Source: Hydra vulgaris
Taxonomy: Eukaryota > Cnidaria > Hydrozoa > Anthoathecata > Hydridae
Length of the DNA: 64,000 bases
Assembly (NCBI RefSeq): GCF_038396675.1
Contig: NC_088924.1
Location: forward strand, 33,941,501-34,005,500
Direction of reading: 5' to 3'
In this document: piece by piece, positions 48,190-61,297 of the stretch
Numbering within the stretch: the stretch's first letter is position 1
How the letters are laid out: each line of letters opens with the position of its first letter
Translations under genes and position numbers: made by a program
Notes under the pieces: generated by a model
The model's database searches: none
What the model saw: the letters and a program-made list of their open reading frames with translations, nothing else
What the model was told of the DNA's origin: nothing

Positions 48190-49690
48190 ACAACAACCTA
48201 GGTCATTTTTCATCAAAAATGTTACCTGCCTCAGAGAATAGTTTCTCTGAATAGACATATGAAGCATGCAGATAGTAGTTTACTTGCTATACATTATATA
48301 TGGGAATAATTAAACTTATTATCTTTCCACCATTTTAACATTGCTTTTTCATTTTCCAATCTACCTATTCCTTTTCCAGCCATAAAACAATCTATTTTTC
48401 CTTATTTCTTTATCTGCTATTCCAATAATCTTTCTTTGCTTCTTTCCTTTAGGGTTACTCTCTCTTTCTTCTTCTGACAAATAGCAAGTAAGAAAACTTT
48501 TTGCAATTGTCATTCTTAAATTTTATGCATAAAAAGCTGTAGATGACTGATGATAGATGCATAAGAAGATGTAGATGGCTTACAGACTTTATTGGTTGGT
48601 GAGGAATTAGCTCTATCGGAGGAAGATGAACTAGTTTCTGTCATATTAGTCTGGTCATCAGTCTCTTTTTGTGATTTAATTTGATCCTTTATTTGGATCA
48701 AAAGCAAACTTTTAATCAAATATTTTTGCTCGTCAGGAAAAAATAACAGTTTATACCTTGGATTAACAGCTGTGGACAAAACATGTACTCTACTCATTAC
48801 TGCATTAAAGTGATCTTTTAATGGAACATCACTCATGAATCTTTTTTCAATAGATTCTCTTAATATCTTTTTCATTGATTGGACTTGAGAATCATCTGCA
48901 AGGTTTCCAATAAAATTAAGTAATGCCCGAATATGATTAATTACAGATGACTGCATTGATTTTGATTTACTGACTATATCAGTAATCATATAAAAATGGT
49001 TGCAAATAAATACTATTCCGTCTTGTTGGAACATCTTGGATTGGTAATAAAGGTGTCAAAATTTTGGAATCTAATTCTTTCTGTATTCTTTTTAGTTCAG
49101 TGCAAGTCAAATTTGAATGGTTAAAATAAGTGCAGATTCTTCAGCATTTCTTTATCGTGTAGTATACTGCAACCTAATTAAAAAGGGCATATTTGATAAC
49201 TAGCTGCAGTTGATGAATAAAACATGAGATGTCTAAGGACTCCATCTTGTCATTTCCAAGTTGCGTGTTATAGGCACTGTCTTGAAGAACAAGATGTATT
49301 TTCTTTTTGGAAATATTCCAATCAGTTAGCATTACACCAAATGAATATGCAATGTCTATTCCAGTATAGGACCCTGGAAAATGCTTACAGTGTAAAACAC
49401 AATCCTTTCTAATAAAATTATCTGTGATCCAATGCGCAGTCAAAGATATAAATGCATCGTTGCTATGGGTATTTGTCAAAATATCTGTTGTTAATATGAT
49501 CAGCTGCAAAAATTTCATTAAATACTACGGTTATAATGCTATTTTTCATATAATGCTAGTAGCGATCTTTAAAAAACCTTCTAATTGGAATTAGATGTTA
49601 TAATTTCAAATGAGTGATCAATTCAATGAACCACTGATCTTCAACTACAAAAAAAGGTTGATTGTCAATTGCAATAAAATTCATATTATT
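48190..49690 (-). pseudogene. hAT (ZBED-like) transposase relic
   Basis: Minus strand, N to C. QPFFVVEDQWF (about 49650) and IPIRRFFKDR come first, then TTDILTNTHSNDAFISLTAH (first Asp, about 49480), LHCKHFPGSYTGIDIA, LQDSAYNTQLG (second Asp) and CFIHQLQLVI. A gap follows, then MFQQDGIVFICNHFY to NPRYKLLFF (49034-48516). The dimerisation motif SYVYSEKLFSEAGNIFDEK lies at about 48275-48220. This order is that of hAT transposases of the ZBED type. The BED zinc finger is missing, and the frame is broken at about 49170-49035 and before the C-terminal motif. Inactive; no terminal repeats found. Confidence 0.8.
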
Positions 49691-49835
49691 TGATTAACTT
49701 TGAAGGAGTGCAAGTCTATTATATCCCAAATTTTTTTAGGAACAAAATCATTCATACTAGTTTGTATTTGCAATTTAATCGCTTCTTTTTACATTATGTA
49801 GCAAAAAAGAACTATCTAGATTTTGTATTATATAT

Positions 49836-49987
<152 letters not shown>

Positions 49988-50002
49988 ACAATGTTACAAA
50001 GA

Positions 50003-51561
50003 CTAGATAACTCTTTTTTGCTACATAATGTAAAAAGAAAAAATAAAGATAACGTAAACAATGGTATTAATTTATGTTCTGTAAACGCTTATATCAGTTC
50101 ACAAAAAGAAGTTCTAAAAATACACACATAAATAGTAAAAAATTAACAAGCTCAAAAATATCTCTAAATCAACGTTTAAAAAACTTAAAAAACCACAGTA
50201 AACTTATAATAGGAAATCTTAACATAAGGTCTTTACCTAACAAATTTGAAGAACTTAAATTAATATAACAAAATAAAATAGACATTATAATACCTACAGA
50301 AACTAAACTAGATTTCTCCTATCAAATATCGCAATTATTGGTTAAAAGTTATGCCATTCCATATGAAAAAAGGCAGAAACAAAATAGAGGTGGAATACTT
50401 GTATATGTTAAACAAGAGCTACAAGGTAGGATACTTTCTAATTTTAAATTTAATGAAGACATTGAAGGCTTAAATATTGAAGTTAATTTAAGGCAATCAA
50501 AATGTGTAATATTAGCAAAATATCACCCTCTATCAAGCCAAAATAATAGTTATTATTTACTAAAAATTGGCCATTCAATTGGTTTTTATTCACTAAAATA
50601 CGATAAGTTTATATTTGTTAGTGATTTTCATATGCAAGACTCAGAAAAATGCAAAGAATATGGTCAATGTTAACTCTTGTTTTAAAAACATAAATAATCC
50701 AAGCTGTATAGACTTAATCATCACGTATAGCCCAACTTATTTATATATATATATTTTCAACTTTTTATTAGGTGCCTAAGATGTCCTTACGGTCTAATCA
50801 CAGATCACCGCGGAGGAGCATTTAATTGGAACTTAAATGCTCATTCTCCTTCACAGATCACCGCGGATGTCGCAAAACTTGCCCAGAGGCGGACATTGAA
50901 CCACGGATCCTTTAAATAAACTACAATATTACTGCAGCATTTGTTATTGGTCTATCAGATTTTCATAAAATTGTAGTAACAGCTTTAAAATGGTCTTTTA
51001 CACGAAAAAAACCTAAAGAAGAAATATATAAAGATTATAAACAATTCGATAATTTTCTTTTTAAACAAGAACTCGAAAATTAGTTAAAATGAAACCAGTA
51101 ATTAACCTATAAAATTTTTAAACAATCATTTCTTGAACAAACATGCTCCGATAAAATCAAAAATGGTTCGAGCAAATCGAGCACCGTACATAACTAAAAC
51201 TCTTCGAAAAGCAAATATGAAACAATCAGAGTTGGAAACAAAGTATCACAAAACGAAGCAAGAAATCGATAAGTTAGTATTCATAAAACAAAAAACTTTT
51301 GCAGTAGTCTTTATAAAAAAGAGAGAAAATTGTATTTCACTAATCTTTAAGTAAATAACATTACTGATAATAAACTATTCTGAAAAACTATAAAACCATT
51401 TCTTTCTTCTAAATCAACACACAAATCTACAATCTTCATACAAGTCCAAGGAATAATTATTTCAGATGATAAAATGGTTGCCGAAATTTTTGATAAATTA
51501 TTTAATAAAACTATACCTAAAGAATCTGATACTAATCTTAGAACCGTTGAAAACATAATAG
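50003..51561 (+). pseudogene. CR1-like non-LTR retroelement, 5' half with endonuclease domain
   Basis: Pieces of an AP-like endonuclease: IIGNLNIRSLPNKFEELKLI (about 50209) interrupted by a stop, then IDIIIPTETKLDFSYQ (SETKLD in the family, catalytic Glu kept), GGILVYVKQEL, NIEVNLRQSK and FVSDFHM (GDFN motif altered to SDFH). NPSCIDLIITYSP follows at about 50697. After a SINE fragment the post-endonuclease part continues with LSDFHKIVVTALK (about 50955), KHAPIKSKMVRANRAPYITK (51136) and KSTHKSTIF. Several stops. The element is interrupted at about 51562 by a second non-LTR element and resumes at about 54560. Confidence 0.75.
50750..50920 (-). mobile_element. SINE fragment inside the CR1-like element
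   Basis: On the minus strand, CGCGGTGATCTGTGATTAGA and GACATCTTAGGCACC resemble the 3' body of the SINE at 33744. GCGGTGATCTGTGA occurs twice (about 50806 and 50855), so the body is internally duplicated. GGATCCGTGGTTCAATGTCC resembles a decayed B-box side. Confidence 0.55.
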
Positions 51562-52377
51562 GAATAATGTCAGGTCAGGTTATTCTGCTACTGGTAACAT
51601 GTAACCCAGTACAACCTGCTTCATGTCCTGCTGCTTTGTAGGATAAGCTTTTTTAGGTGAAGGATAGGAGAAGTCAACTCCGACTTAAAATACCACCTGC
51701 CTTGGGGCTCTTGGTTGAGAAAAGGCTAGAAATGTTGTCTTGATAAAAATACTCATCTTGGGTAGATGTTAAACGCATCCGGCTACTGTCTTTTAGAAGA
51801 TCTCCAACGCAAAGAATTAAGGGGTAAACAGATTCTATCTGTTGACCAGCCTTGCATTCCTCTTTCATCTATTAGGCTGGCACAGATGTATTTTTAACAC
51901 ATTGTTTCCAGTTTAGGATGTTGAATGCTGTATCTTCTTGACTCAATGCATGGGTTTTGTTTGTGTCTCTGTTTTTATGACTAGGCAACTCATTCTATTA
52001 TCTCCTAATAAGGTTACAGCTCTAAAAATCAGTTTTATGGTTCTGAGGCCGGCTGGTAGTCAGGTTTCCTGAAGTCTGTGGTAGCTCTCAAAGAGACTGA
52101 TTCCATCAACAGCTGAAAAATATCAAAGTATTAACAGTGCCATGTTGCGCATGGATGGTATCCCTGTTCTTATTTTTGGTGTGTATTGTTGAGACCACAT
52201 TTGGAGCCCTTTGTTACGGCTTAGGATTTATTAGTAGTAATGAGGCAATTGATTGGGCTATTAAACAGTGTATTAGACAGTGAGTACTGTCTATGCTTTG
52301 AGTCGAGTTCTTTAATAAATTTAAAAATGAATAAAGTACCAAAAACTTTAAAACACATAAAATCATTGTCATCACCA

Positions 52378-54499
52378 AGTTCTCTAAACCTATCATTCAC
52401 TAATAATCGTGGTCTTCGAAGTAACTTTTCTTTTGTTGAGTCTTATCTCTTTTAAAGTTCACCAGACTTACTTGCTCTTTGTGAGACTAATTTGAGTTGT
52501 CTCATCTTGTGATCTTAGTGTTGATGGTACCTTCCGTTAGTTCGCAAAGACTCCAATAGTCACATGCTTGGCCTGGGCATTTACATTCGTAAGAATTCAC
52601 TCATTTGTCAGGAAACTAGTTTTGAATCCACAGAATATTCATTTATGTGCTTTCGTTTAGCACAACTCCACTCTATTGACTTTCTCTTTGTTTTATATTG
52701 CTCCCCTTCATCTCAAGACTGCATTCTTATTGATATTATTTCTCAACACACTAAATGGATTGGCTCTAGTGTCAATGACTCTGCAAGCATTAAAGCCCAC
52801 AACTTTTGCCTTTCTCAATCCCCAAGCTCAAATAGTCAACTTTCCAACTCGCTTTCCAGACAACTCAAATTATTTACTTTCTCTACTCGACTTATATCTT
52901 GTTTCGAAGACAAATCTGAATTGTTTGCTAAGAACTTTTCATCAATATTATCTCTTGATTACACTAGTTGCGTTCTACTTGATATAGCCGTCAAGCAGGT
53001 TGATTCATTGCTTGACATTCGTATCACTCCAGCATTTGTATCTAAAGTGATTTCCTGCATAGACTCTTCAACAGGATGTGGTCCGGACAACAAACCTGTT
53101 AATGTCTTGCAGAAGTGTTCTCTTGAGCTATCGTCTATACTTTCAAAACTATTCAACAAGTGCTTATCAGAGTCTTGTTTTCCAGCCCGCTGGAAAGCGG
53201 CATCTGTTATCCCTACTTTCATAAACTCTGGAGAGCGATCTGATTTGTATTACTACCGTCCCATTAGTCTTCTTCCTATCATAAGCAAGGTTTTTGAAAC
53301 TCTAATTAACAAACACTTAATCTCTCATCTTGAATCTAATAACTTACTTTCTGATCACCAATATGGATTTCGATCTTTTCGTTCTACAGCTGATTTGCTA
53401 ATAGTAATAACCGATTGGTTTTGTGGTACATTAGATAAAGGTGGAGAAGTTAAGGCTATCGCTCTTGAAATTTCTAAAACTTTTAATAAAGTTTTAGAAA
53501 TTTCAAGTTTTAATCAAGTCTTCTCCATTAGCTCTCTTCTTACGGTGTATCTATTACAATTATTGAATCCTTCCTTTCCAATCGTGGTATAAAAGTTGTC
53601 CTCGATAGACAGCACTCTTTTTCATATTCCGTAACTTTAGGGGTTTCTCAAGGTTCAATCCTTGGCCCTATACTCTTTTTAATTTACATTAATGATCTTC
53701 CAAATATTTTCATATCTAAGGTGGAATTGTTCGCTGATGATACTACCATTTATTATTGTCATGATAAGAAGCCAATACTCTCAGGTTGCTTGGAAGGGGC
53801 ATTTGAGCTTGAAAAGGATCTCACTTCTGCTACAACATGGGGCTTACAGTGGCTGGTGAACTTTAATTCAGATAAAACTCAATTTTTTTCAGCCAATCGT
53901 TATCACAATAATTTAGATCTTCCTATATTTATGAACGGTAATGTACTAGTTGAGTCATCTACCCTTCATCTTCTAGGATTAACTCTTACTTCTGATCTTT
54001 CTTGGAAACCATATATCAAATCCGTTGCAAAATTAGCATCTGCTGAGGTTGCATCTTTTTATGTTGTAATATCTGGGGCGGATCTTCTAATGAAGCCTTT
54101 TCTCTTTTAGACTAAGTGCTAAAACGCGATGTAAACATAGTTATACCTTCTCTTGCAGCCAACCTGCAACCATTATCACATTGTCGTAATGTTGCTTCTC
54201 TTTCTCTTTTCTACAAATACTATAATGGGCATTGCTCTAAAGAGCTAGCGTCTCATGTGCCATCTACTAAAATTCATTCTTGTGTTACTCGTCATTCAAT
54301 TAAGTCTCATCCTTTTTCTGTGACTGTTCCTAAAACTCTTATTCTTTCAGTTTTTTCCCTCGAACATCAGTTCTTCGGAATTCGCTTCCTTCATCTTGCT
54401 TTCCTGATTCATATAATTTGCAATCTTTTAAGTCGTCTGACAATCTTTTTCTTGCTCTACAATCTTTATCTTTTCTCTTCCAGTAACTTTCAACTCTAA
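52378..54499 (+). pseudogene. Non-LTR endonuclease/reverse transcriptase, inactive
   Basis: Reads LSFTNNRGLRSNFSFVESYL, then LGIYIRKNSLICQETSFEST (endonuclease). A large internal deletion joins IDIISQH to TKWIGSSVNDSASIKAHNFC. The linker IRITPAFVSKVISCIDSSTG and RT motifs GPDNKPVNVLQKC, YRPISLLPIISKVFE and HQYGFRSFRSTADLL follow. Motif A reads ALEISKTFNKV instead of ALDISKAFDKV, so the catalytic Asp is lost, and a perfect 20-base hairpin lies exactly there. After a frameshift come LGVSQGSILGPILFLIYIND and LFADDTTIYY (catalytic YADD-type motif kept, about 53728). PSLAANLQPLSHCRNVASLS and a C-terminal tail to 54499 complete it. Family function: target-primed reverse transcription; this copy is dead. 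Confidence 0.85.
53464..53507. repeat. 20-base perfect hairpin at reverse-transcriptase motif A
   Basis: CTTGAAATTTCTAAAACTTT and its exact complement, separated by TAAT. It replaces the coding sequence expected after ALDISKAF. Confidence 0.9.
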
Positions 54500-54869
54500 T
54501 AGTGGTTGCTTGCAGCCTCGTTGGAAGCGAAGATGTTGAATATATATATATAAAAAAAAAGTATAAAAATCACCAAAGTTTTCTTTTGATAAAACGAAAT
54601 TATAAAATCTTTTAAAAATTTAAAATTTTCAAAGTAAGAAAATATGATGATAAATTTTTAATAAGGAATAAAATTGACAAACTTAATACAAGGAAAAGTA
54701 ATACTATCGATGGAATTCCTGTAAAGACAACGAAGCTTAATGAAGATTTATTTCAAAATAATTTTTAAACATATGGAATAATGATGTGGTAATAAGCAAC
54801 ATTTATCCGAACGAATTTAAAAAAGCAGACATAAAGTATTATAAAAGGTTCGGTGTTAGGACCCCTACT

Positions 54870-55345
<476 letters not shown>

Positions 55346-55407
55346 TTGCTCTGTTCTTTTAAGAACATTGAGCACTCTATTGTGTAGAATACTTTATAAA
55401 GTTGTTT

Positions 55408-55528
<121 letters not shown>

Positions 55529-55763
55529 ATGATTTGTTCTTTCTAATAAAAAACTGTAAAGTTTGTAATTTTGCCGATGACACTACACCTTATGTAATAG
55601 ATAGAGACGTGCATGTTCTATTTAATAAACTTGAGAATACCAATTTGATTGTAAAGTGATTCAAATATAACTGTCTAAAACTTAATCCTAAGAAATGCCA
55701 TTTACTAGTTGCGGGACATAAACATGAAACAACTTAGATACATGTTGATCTTAATCAAATTAA

Positions 55764-55924
55764 TTACATTTGTAAGAATTCACTCATTTGTCAGGAAACT
55801 AGTTTTGAATCCACAGAATATTCATTTATGTGCTTTCATTTAGCACAACTCCACTCTATTGACTTTCTCTTTGTTTTATATTGCTCCCCTTCATCTCAAG
55901 ACTGCATTCTTATTGATATTATTT
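55764..55924 (+). repeat. 161-base patch copied from 52581-52741
   Basis: 159 of 161 bases identical by eye to the endonuclease region of the second non-LTR element, in the same orientation. Inserted in the CR1-like 3' region with sharp borders. Confidence 0.9.
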
Positions 55925-56371
55925 TAAAGAAAATGATGTTAAACTACTTGGTATAACTATCGATAACAATTTAAATTTTCATAAACATCTTACTCAAGTC
56001 TGCTAAAAAGCAAATCAAAAACTTAGGATTCTTAGAAGAGTAGCTAAATATCTAAACCTTCAGAAAAATAAAATAGTATTAAATGCCTTCTTCAAATTAC
56101 AATTCATGTACTGCACTCTTGTGTGGATGTGTTGTTTTAAAGCCTAAGTTACATGCAAGGGCTCTTCGATTGATATGCAATGATTACAAATCAACATTCG
56201 AAAAGCTTTTAGAAAAGGATAATTCTGTCTCAGTGCAACAAAGAAATTTGAAATTTTTAGCTATAGAAATTTTCATAATTAAAAATGATCCTAACGAAAG
56301 CTCACTAAGGGACATTATATTCGGTAATAAGAAAACGCTCAATACACGAAGTACTTACCTCTCAAGTTAAA

Positions 56372-56616
56372 TTGGAATTGTACGGAAAACATAGTATATA
56401 TTGCAGGCCCGTAGCAACCGGGGGGTCAGCAAGGCATTGACCCCCCTCCCAAAAAAAAATTTTTCAAATAAATAATTTGGATAAAAAAAAAAGGTCCTTG
56501 AAAACTATTTCGGGCCCCTTTATCCAGCACTGCTCTCCCCCGCCGTCCTCCAATATAATTTTTGTTCCTTTTATTGTGCATATAGTTTTTATATTTATCA
56601 TCATTATATCATTTTA
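56372..56616. other. Short intergenic repeat fragment
   Basis: Includes a GC-richer piece (GGCCCGTAGCAACCGGGGGG, 56406) that looks like the end of another dispersed repeat, followed by A-rich sequence. No gene. Confidence 0.35.
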
Positions 56617-59600
56617 TATATGGGTAATTCCGCATCAAATCACCCAAAATTTAGAAAATTTTGAACCATGGGTTTTCAAATTTTTTAAAAACCTCTTTGG
56701 CTGTTGCATCTTAAAAAGAAAAGTTAACATTTAAAATTTTAGCTAAAAATGTTGAGAGGTTGACAAGATACTGCAATTTTAATATTGACCTGGTTTCCTA
56801 AAATGACCCGGTTTTCATAACACTCTGAAAAAACATTTTTCTTAAAATAATAAGAAATAAAAATGGCAAAAACATGAAAATAAACATATATAATGTTTTT
56901 TTGATGCTGAATTCAATAAATGTACTTAAAATGCTAAAATATAAAAGGAACATGCTTAAAAATTAATAAAACAACTAGTTTCTATAAAACAACTTTGGGG
57001 CCCAATATCTCAAAGTACCCCCATCGAAAAAAAAATTTTTTGCTGTTAATATTTTCAGCTGTTTATAATCTTACTAGGCACAAAAAATCTAACTGTAAAA
57101 ACGACCGAAACATACGGAACTTTAATTTCAAAGATGTATCAAATTTTCAATAAGCTATTTTAAAAAACTTTCAAATAGAATTCTCTAAAATATTATATTT
57201 AGTTAAAAGACTCCTTAAAAAAAACAAACAATTTTGTTATATTTAAGGAAGTCTTAATTATATGATAACTTAGTTATTTGAACTTAACAACTGAAAAAAA
57301 CATCCTGTTTTGTTTTATATAAAAACTGAATTGGTGTGATATGGATGTGCATTTGTTTTTAAAATTTTGACAACTTTTGTAAAAGTTTATTATTACAAGT
57401 TATTACAATTGTGCAGATAAGCTATATACAACTAAACATACAATTATACTATATACAAAATACATAAAGCTATATGCAATTATATATACAATTCGATTAC
57501 TTTTAAAAAATCTTAGAGTAGTTACGATAAATGAGTCACAAGACATGATGAGAAGTAGCTTAAATATTGCTCCTGGGAAGAAACTTTACAAACCCTGTAA
57601 GCAAAAGATTGCCAAAAAAGCAGATCTTAAAAAAGAGAAGCAAAGACAGGGTGAATAAGATGAAGATTTTCTAATATCATCATTCAAATCAAAAAGACAG
57701 GAGATCAATGAAGAACTTGAAAATTTTGATATATCTCCTCTGAAATCTCATTCAAAGTCATCAAAACATATACTCTCAGAAGGAAAGCGAAAAGTTGCGC
57801 GCATCAACGAAATGGTAAGTAACCTTACTAGAAAAACTGAAAGTCAATTCAATGTTCCCTCAAAACTGTGTTATGAACCAAATGACATTAAAAAGAAGGC
57901 TGAAAACTTTGATGAAACTATGAGCTTGATAAAAGAAAAAATTCTATGTTCTGACAAAAGAATTATTGTTCAACTTCTAACACTGGCACCCCCAAGTTGG
58001 TCAATATTAGAAGTACAAAATAACTTTGCAGTTACAGAATACCAAGCAAAAAAGGCTAGACAACTTTTTAATAAAAAAGGATTGTTGGCTACCTCACCTT
58101 TGTATAAAGGGAAAGTCTTACAAAAAGAAATAGAAGATTCTGTTAAACTTTTTAATGATTCAAGTGATTTATGTCTATGAATTATGCCTGGAAAAAAAGA
58201 TTATGTTAGCATTCAAAAGAACGTCCATAAACAAAAAAAACTGCTTTTGTGTAATTTAAAGGAACTATATTTATTATACAAAGAAAACAATCCGGAAATA
58301 CAAATAAGTTACTCAAAATTTGCTTCACTTAGACCAAAGTGGTGCATTTTGCCAGGTGCAAGTGGTACACATTCTGTTTGTGTTTGTTCTTATCACCAAA
58401 ATGCCATATTGCTAGTAGATGCTTTAAATATTGGACTAAAGTATAAGGACTTACTTTCAAAAACCGTTTGCTCAGTAGAAAACAAAGAGTGCATGCTTGC
58501 ACAGTGTGATGATTGTCCTGGTAAAGAACCCCTCACCAAATATTTGTATGAGATTTTTGGAGAATACGAAGATGATTTTGAGATACACTACAAGCAATGG
58601 CAAACTACTGACCGTGCAACACTATTAAGTTTAACAGCTGATGTTTCAACGTTTGTTGAACTATTAGCATCTTGTTTTGAAAAGCTACAAGCTCATTATT
58701 TTATTGCTCACTCTCAATCACAGTACCTTAACCAACTGAAACAATATATGGATCAATCAAACATTATCATTATTGGCGACTTTGCTGAAAATTATGCTTT
58801 TGTTGTCCAAGATGAAATACAGAGCTATCATTGGAACACCCAACAATGTTCTTTACATCCATTAGTCATATACTATAAAGATGATAAAGGTGAACTGAAA
58901 CATATTTCTTACTGTTTTATATCAGATGACATTATACATGATGTAACTTATGTGTACAAAATATTCCAACTAATCATACCAATATTAAAAATAAAATTTT
59001 CCAATTTGTCCAAATTACATTTATTCACTGATGGTTGCGCAGGACAGTACAAAAATTGTAAAAGCTTTTACAATCTATGCCAACTAGAAAGCGAATTTTG
59101 CCTTAAAATTGAATGGAACTTTTTTGCCACGTCCCACGGAAAGTCACCATGCGATAGGATTGGTGGTACTGTAAAAAGATTAACAGCACAAGAAAGTTTA
59201 AAACGACCGTACAGAAACCAAGTTCTCACATCAGAAGCTAAGTATGAATTTTGTATTGATAAAATCAAAGTTGTTAACTTCATTTACATAAAGGGATTGG
59301 ACTTACAATTGCAACGTGAAGAGCAAAAAGAAAGGTACACTGGTGTAACAACTCTACCTGGTACTCGTAGCTTTCATCAATTTATACATCTTGGAGATAA
59401 CAAGGTTGGGGCAAAGAGGTGTAGTACAGACACTAATTATACAATAATCCACAATCTTAAAAAGAAACAAGACATATCTCAACTTGATACTGTCACTTTA
59501 GGTTGTTATGTCGCTGTAGTCTGTGATGATAAGTGGTGGATCGGCATTGTAACTAAAACCAACTTAGAAGAAGTTGATGCTAAAGTTAAGTTTCTTCATC

Positions 59601-60426
59601 CAAATGATCCATCAATCTGTTTTAACTGGCCTGAAAGAGACGACTACTGTTTTATTCCAAACACCAACATATTGAAAAAACTATCTGTTCCACAAGCTTG
59701 CTCTAGTTCTGGTAGAAACTATGTGTTTGAAAATGCTGAAATAGAGGAAGTACAAGTAAAATGGGAGCAATATTGTAAACTATTACAAACACAGTCAAAA
59801 TAACTTTCATCTTTGATACCTTTACAAATCTTGTATATTTAAGTAACTTTTTAAAGCACGATTAACTTTATTTTATTTACAAATATTTTTTGGGAATTTC
59901 TTGAAAAAGTAATACATCTTTGAAATTAAAGTTCCGTATGTTTTAGTTGTTTTTCCAGTTAGATTTTTTGTGCCTAGTAAGATTCTAAACAGCTGAAAAT
60001 AATAACAGCAAAAAAAAAAATTTTTTTGATGGGGGTGTTTTGAGATATTGGGCCCCAAAGTTGGTTTATAGAAACTAGTTGTTTTATTAATTTTTATGCA
60101 TGTTCTTTTTATATTTGAGCATTTTAAGTACATTTATTGAATTCAGCATCAAAAAAACATTATATATGTTCATTTTCATGTTTTTGCCATTTTTATTTCT
60201 TATTATTTTAAGGAAAATGTTTTTTCAGAGTGTTATGAAAACCGGGTCATTTTGGGAAACCAGGTCAGTCATAAAATTGCAATATCTTGTCAACCGCTAA
60301 ACTTTTTTAGCTGAAATTTTGCATGCAATATTTTTTTATAATTAGGAATAATGTGTCAAAATATAACACAAAAGGAAGACACATGGTTCAATGGACTGGG
60401 TGATTTGATGTGGAATTGCCCATATA
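56617..60426 (+). mobile_element. Unplaced TIR transposon with about 0.53-kb inverted repeats
   Basis: The left end TATATGGGTAATTCCGCATC recurs inverted at the right end (TATATGGGCAATTCCACATC, ending 60426). The inverted similarity extends inward to about 57150 and 59890. The flanks ATCATTTTA and ATCATTTA are nearly the same and may be a decayed target-site duplication. One long gene lies between. Older than the 43.4-kb element, since the arms differ at many sites. Confidence 0.8.
57545..59803 (+). pseudogene. Putative transposase of an unplaced family, two nonsense codons
   Basis: One continuous frame of 753 codons from ATG at 57545. It is interrupted only by TAA at 57656-57658 and TGA at 58178-58180; the frame continues on both sides (SSDLCL-stop-I then MPGKKDYVSI). 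The N-terminal 200 residues are basic, with PGKKLYKPCKQKI at the start. A zinc-like stretch follows: GTHSVCVCSYHQN and cysteines around CMLAQCDDCPGK (about residues 275-325). The catalytic-looking core has IIGDFAENYAF (D412), LFTDGCAGQYKN (D496), then FFATSHGKSPCDRIGGTVKR (D537). A C-terminal segment with KWWIGIV and FNWPERDDYCFIP ends it. The order suggests a D-D-D/E RNase-H-like enzyme for the surrounding element. Superfamily not recognised. Relic relative at 20637-21545. Confidence 0.75.
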
Positions 60427-60503
60427 ATCATTTATAGTTTTATTCAAACATTTTAGTTTTGTAAAGTGTTTTTTTAATGACTGGCGGTAATTTGAAAATT
60501 AAT

Positions 60504-60550
60504 ATTTTAGTTCGTTTTATAAACATATAGTTTATAAAACGAACTAAAAT
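60504..60550. repeat. Perfect 21-base hairpin
   Basis: ATTTTAGTTCGTTTTATAAAC and its exact complement around ATATA. Confidence 0.9.
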
Positions 60551-60557
60551 AGGTTAT

Positions 60558-60626
60558 ACTCGAGAGTATAAACTATATTATCAAGTAAGTAAAACTCATT
60601 TGATAATATAGTTTATACTCTCGAGT
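60558..60626. repeat. Perfect 27-base hairpin with CTCGAG ends
   Basis: Arms at 60558-60584 and 60600-60626 are exact complements around a 15-base loop. The outer word ACTCGAG also ends the neighbouring inverted-repeat element. Confidence 0.9.
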
Positions 60627-61189
60627 CCTTAATACAAGTAAGGGGAGGGGGGGAGGGAGGTGGAAATAAAAGAGTGAGTGTCAATTTTAGTCCAGATCTA
60701 ATAAACGGGGATTTTTATAAAAGGGGGAATAATTTATAAAGGGGTGGGAACAATTTATGTTACAATATAATTTTTATAAAATACTCATAAAACTATTTAA
60801 TTCTTGCTTTCGGTCAAATTTTTTAACAGCTGTTTTATCATAATTTCAATAATATTCAATACGTAAATATAAGTTTTATACTTTGGTGAGAAATAAACCA
60901 AAAGCTCATTTTCGACAAATCGAGATTTACTTGGTTGGCAATTTTTAAAACTTGTTTACACTGAAAGTTTTTGTTTTTATCAGTGACTGAAAGAATTATT
61001 TTTTTAGTTTTTAAGGCCGATTTTCAAACCATCTTTTTTTAGTTTGAGGTATGCATTTTTTGTTAATAACAAATAAAATTTAATAAAGAAAGGGAGGGGG
61101 AGGGGAAAGGAAAATGTTGGGTGGGTGGGAAAAATTTCCAAAAATTAATAAACGTTCCTCCCTCTCCTTTTATTAAGGACTCGAGAGTA
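60614..61189. mobile_element. Possible MITE with CTCGAGTCCTTAATA ends
   Basis: TACTCTCGAGTCCTTAATA at about 60614 recurs inverted (TATTAAGGACTCGAGAGTA) at about 61171-61189. Both are followed inward by a G-rich run (GGGGAGGGG type). The interior is non-coding. It abuts the hairpin at 60558-60626. Confidence 0.6.
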
Positions 61190-61258
61190 AGTTACAAACT
61201 TACAGAACAAATTGTAACTATTTATATATCTTTATGGTTGTAGATATCATAATTATGA

Positions 61259-61263
<5 letters not shown>

Positions 61264-61297
<34 letters not shown>

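Larger units (their letters stand above)
51562..54545 (+). mobile_element. Second non-LTR retroelement, inserted in the CR1-like element
   Basis: Starts near GTCAGGTCAGGTTATTCTGC with a 0.75-kb non-coding leader. It carries endonuclease and reverse-transcriptase remnants (52370-54500) and ends in GAAGCGAAGATGTTGAATAT with a short TATATA tail and A run. The interrupted CR1-like frame resumes after it. The leader contains no gene. Confidence 0.7.

Noticed and set aside
57812-58180. Separate 122-residue gene before the 58184 frame
   Set aside because: Same frame on both sides of a single TGA and continuous family-like sequence; it is the N-terminal part of one broken gene.
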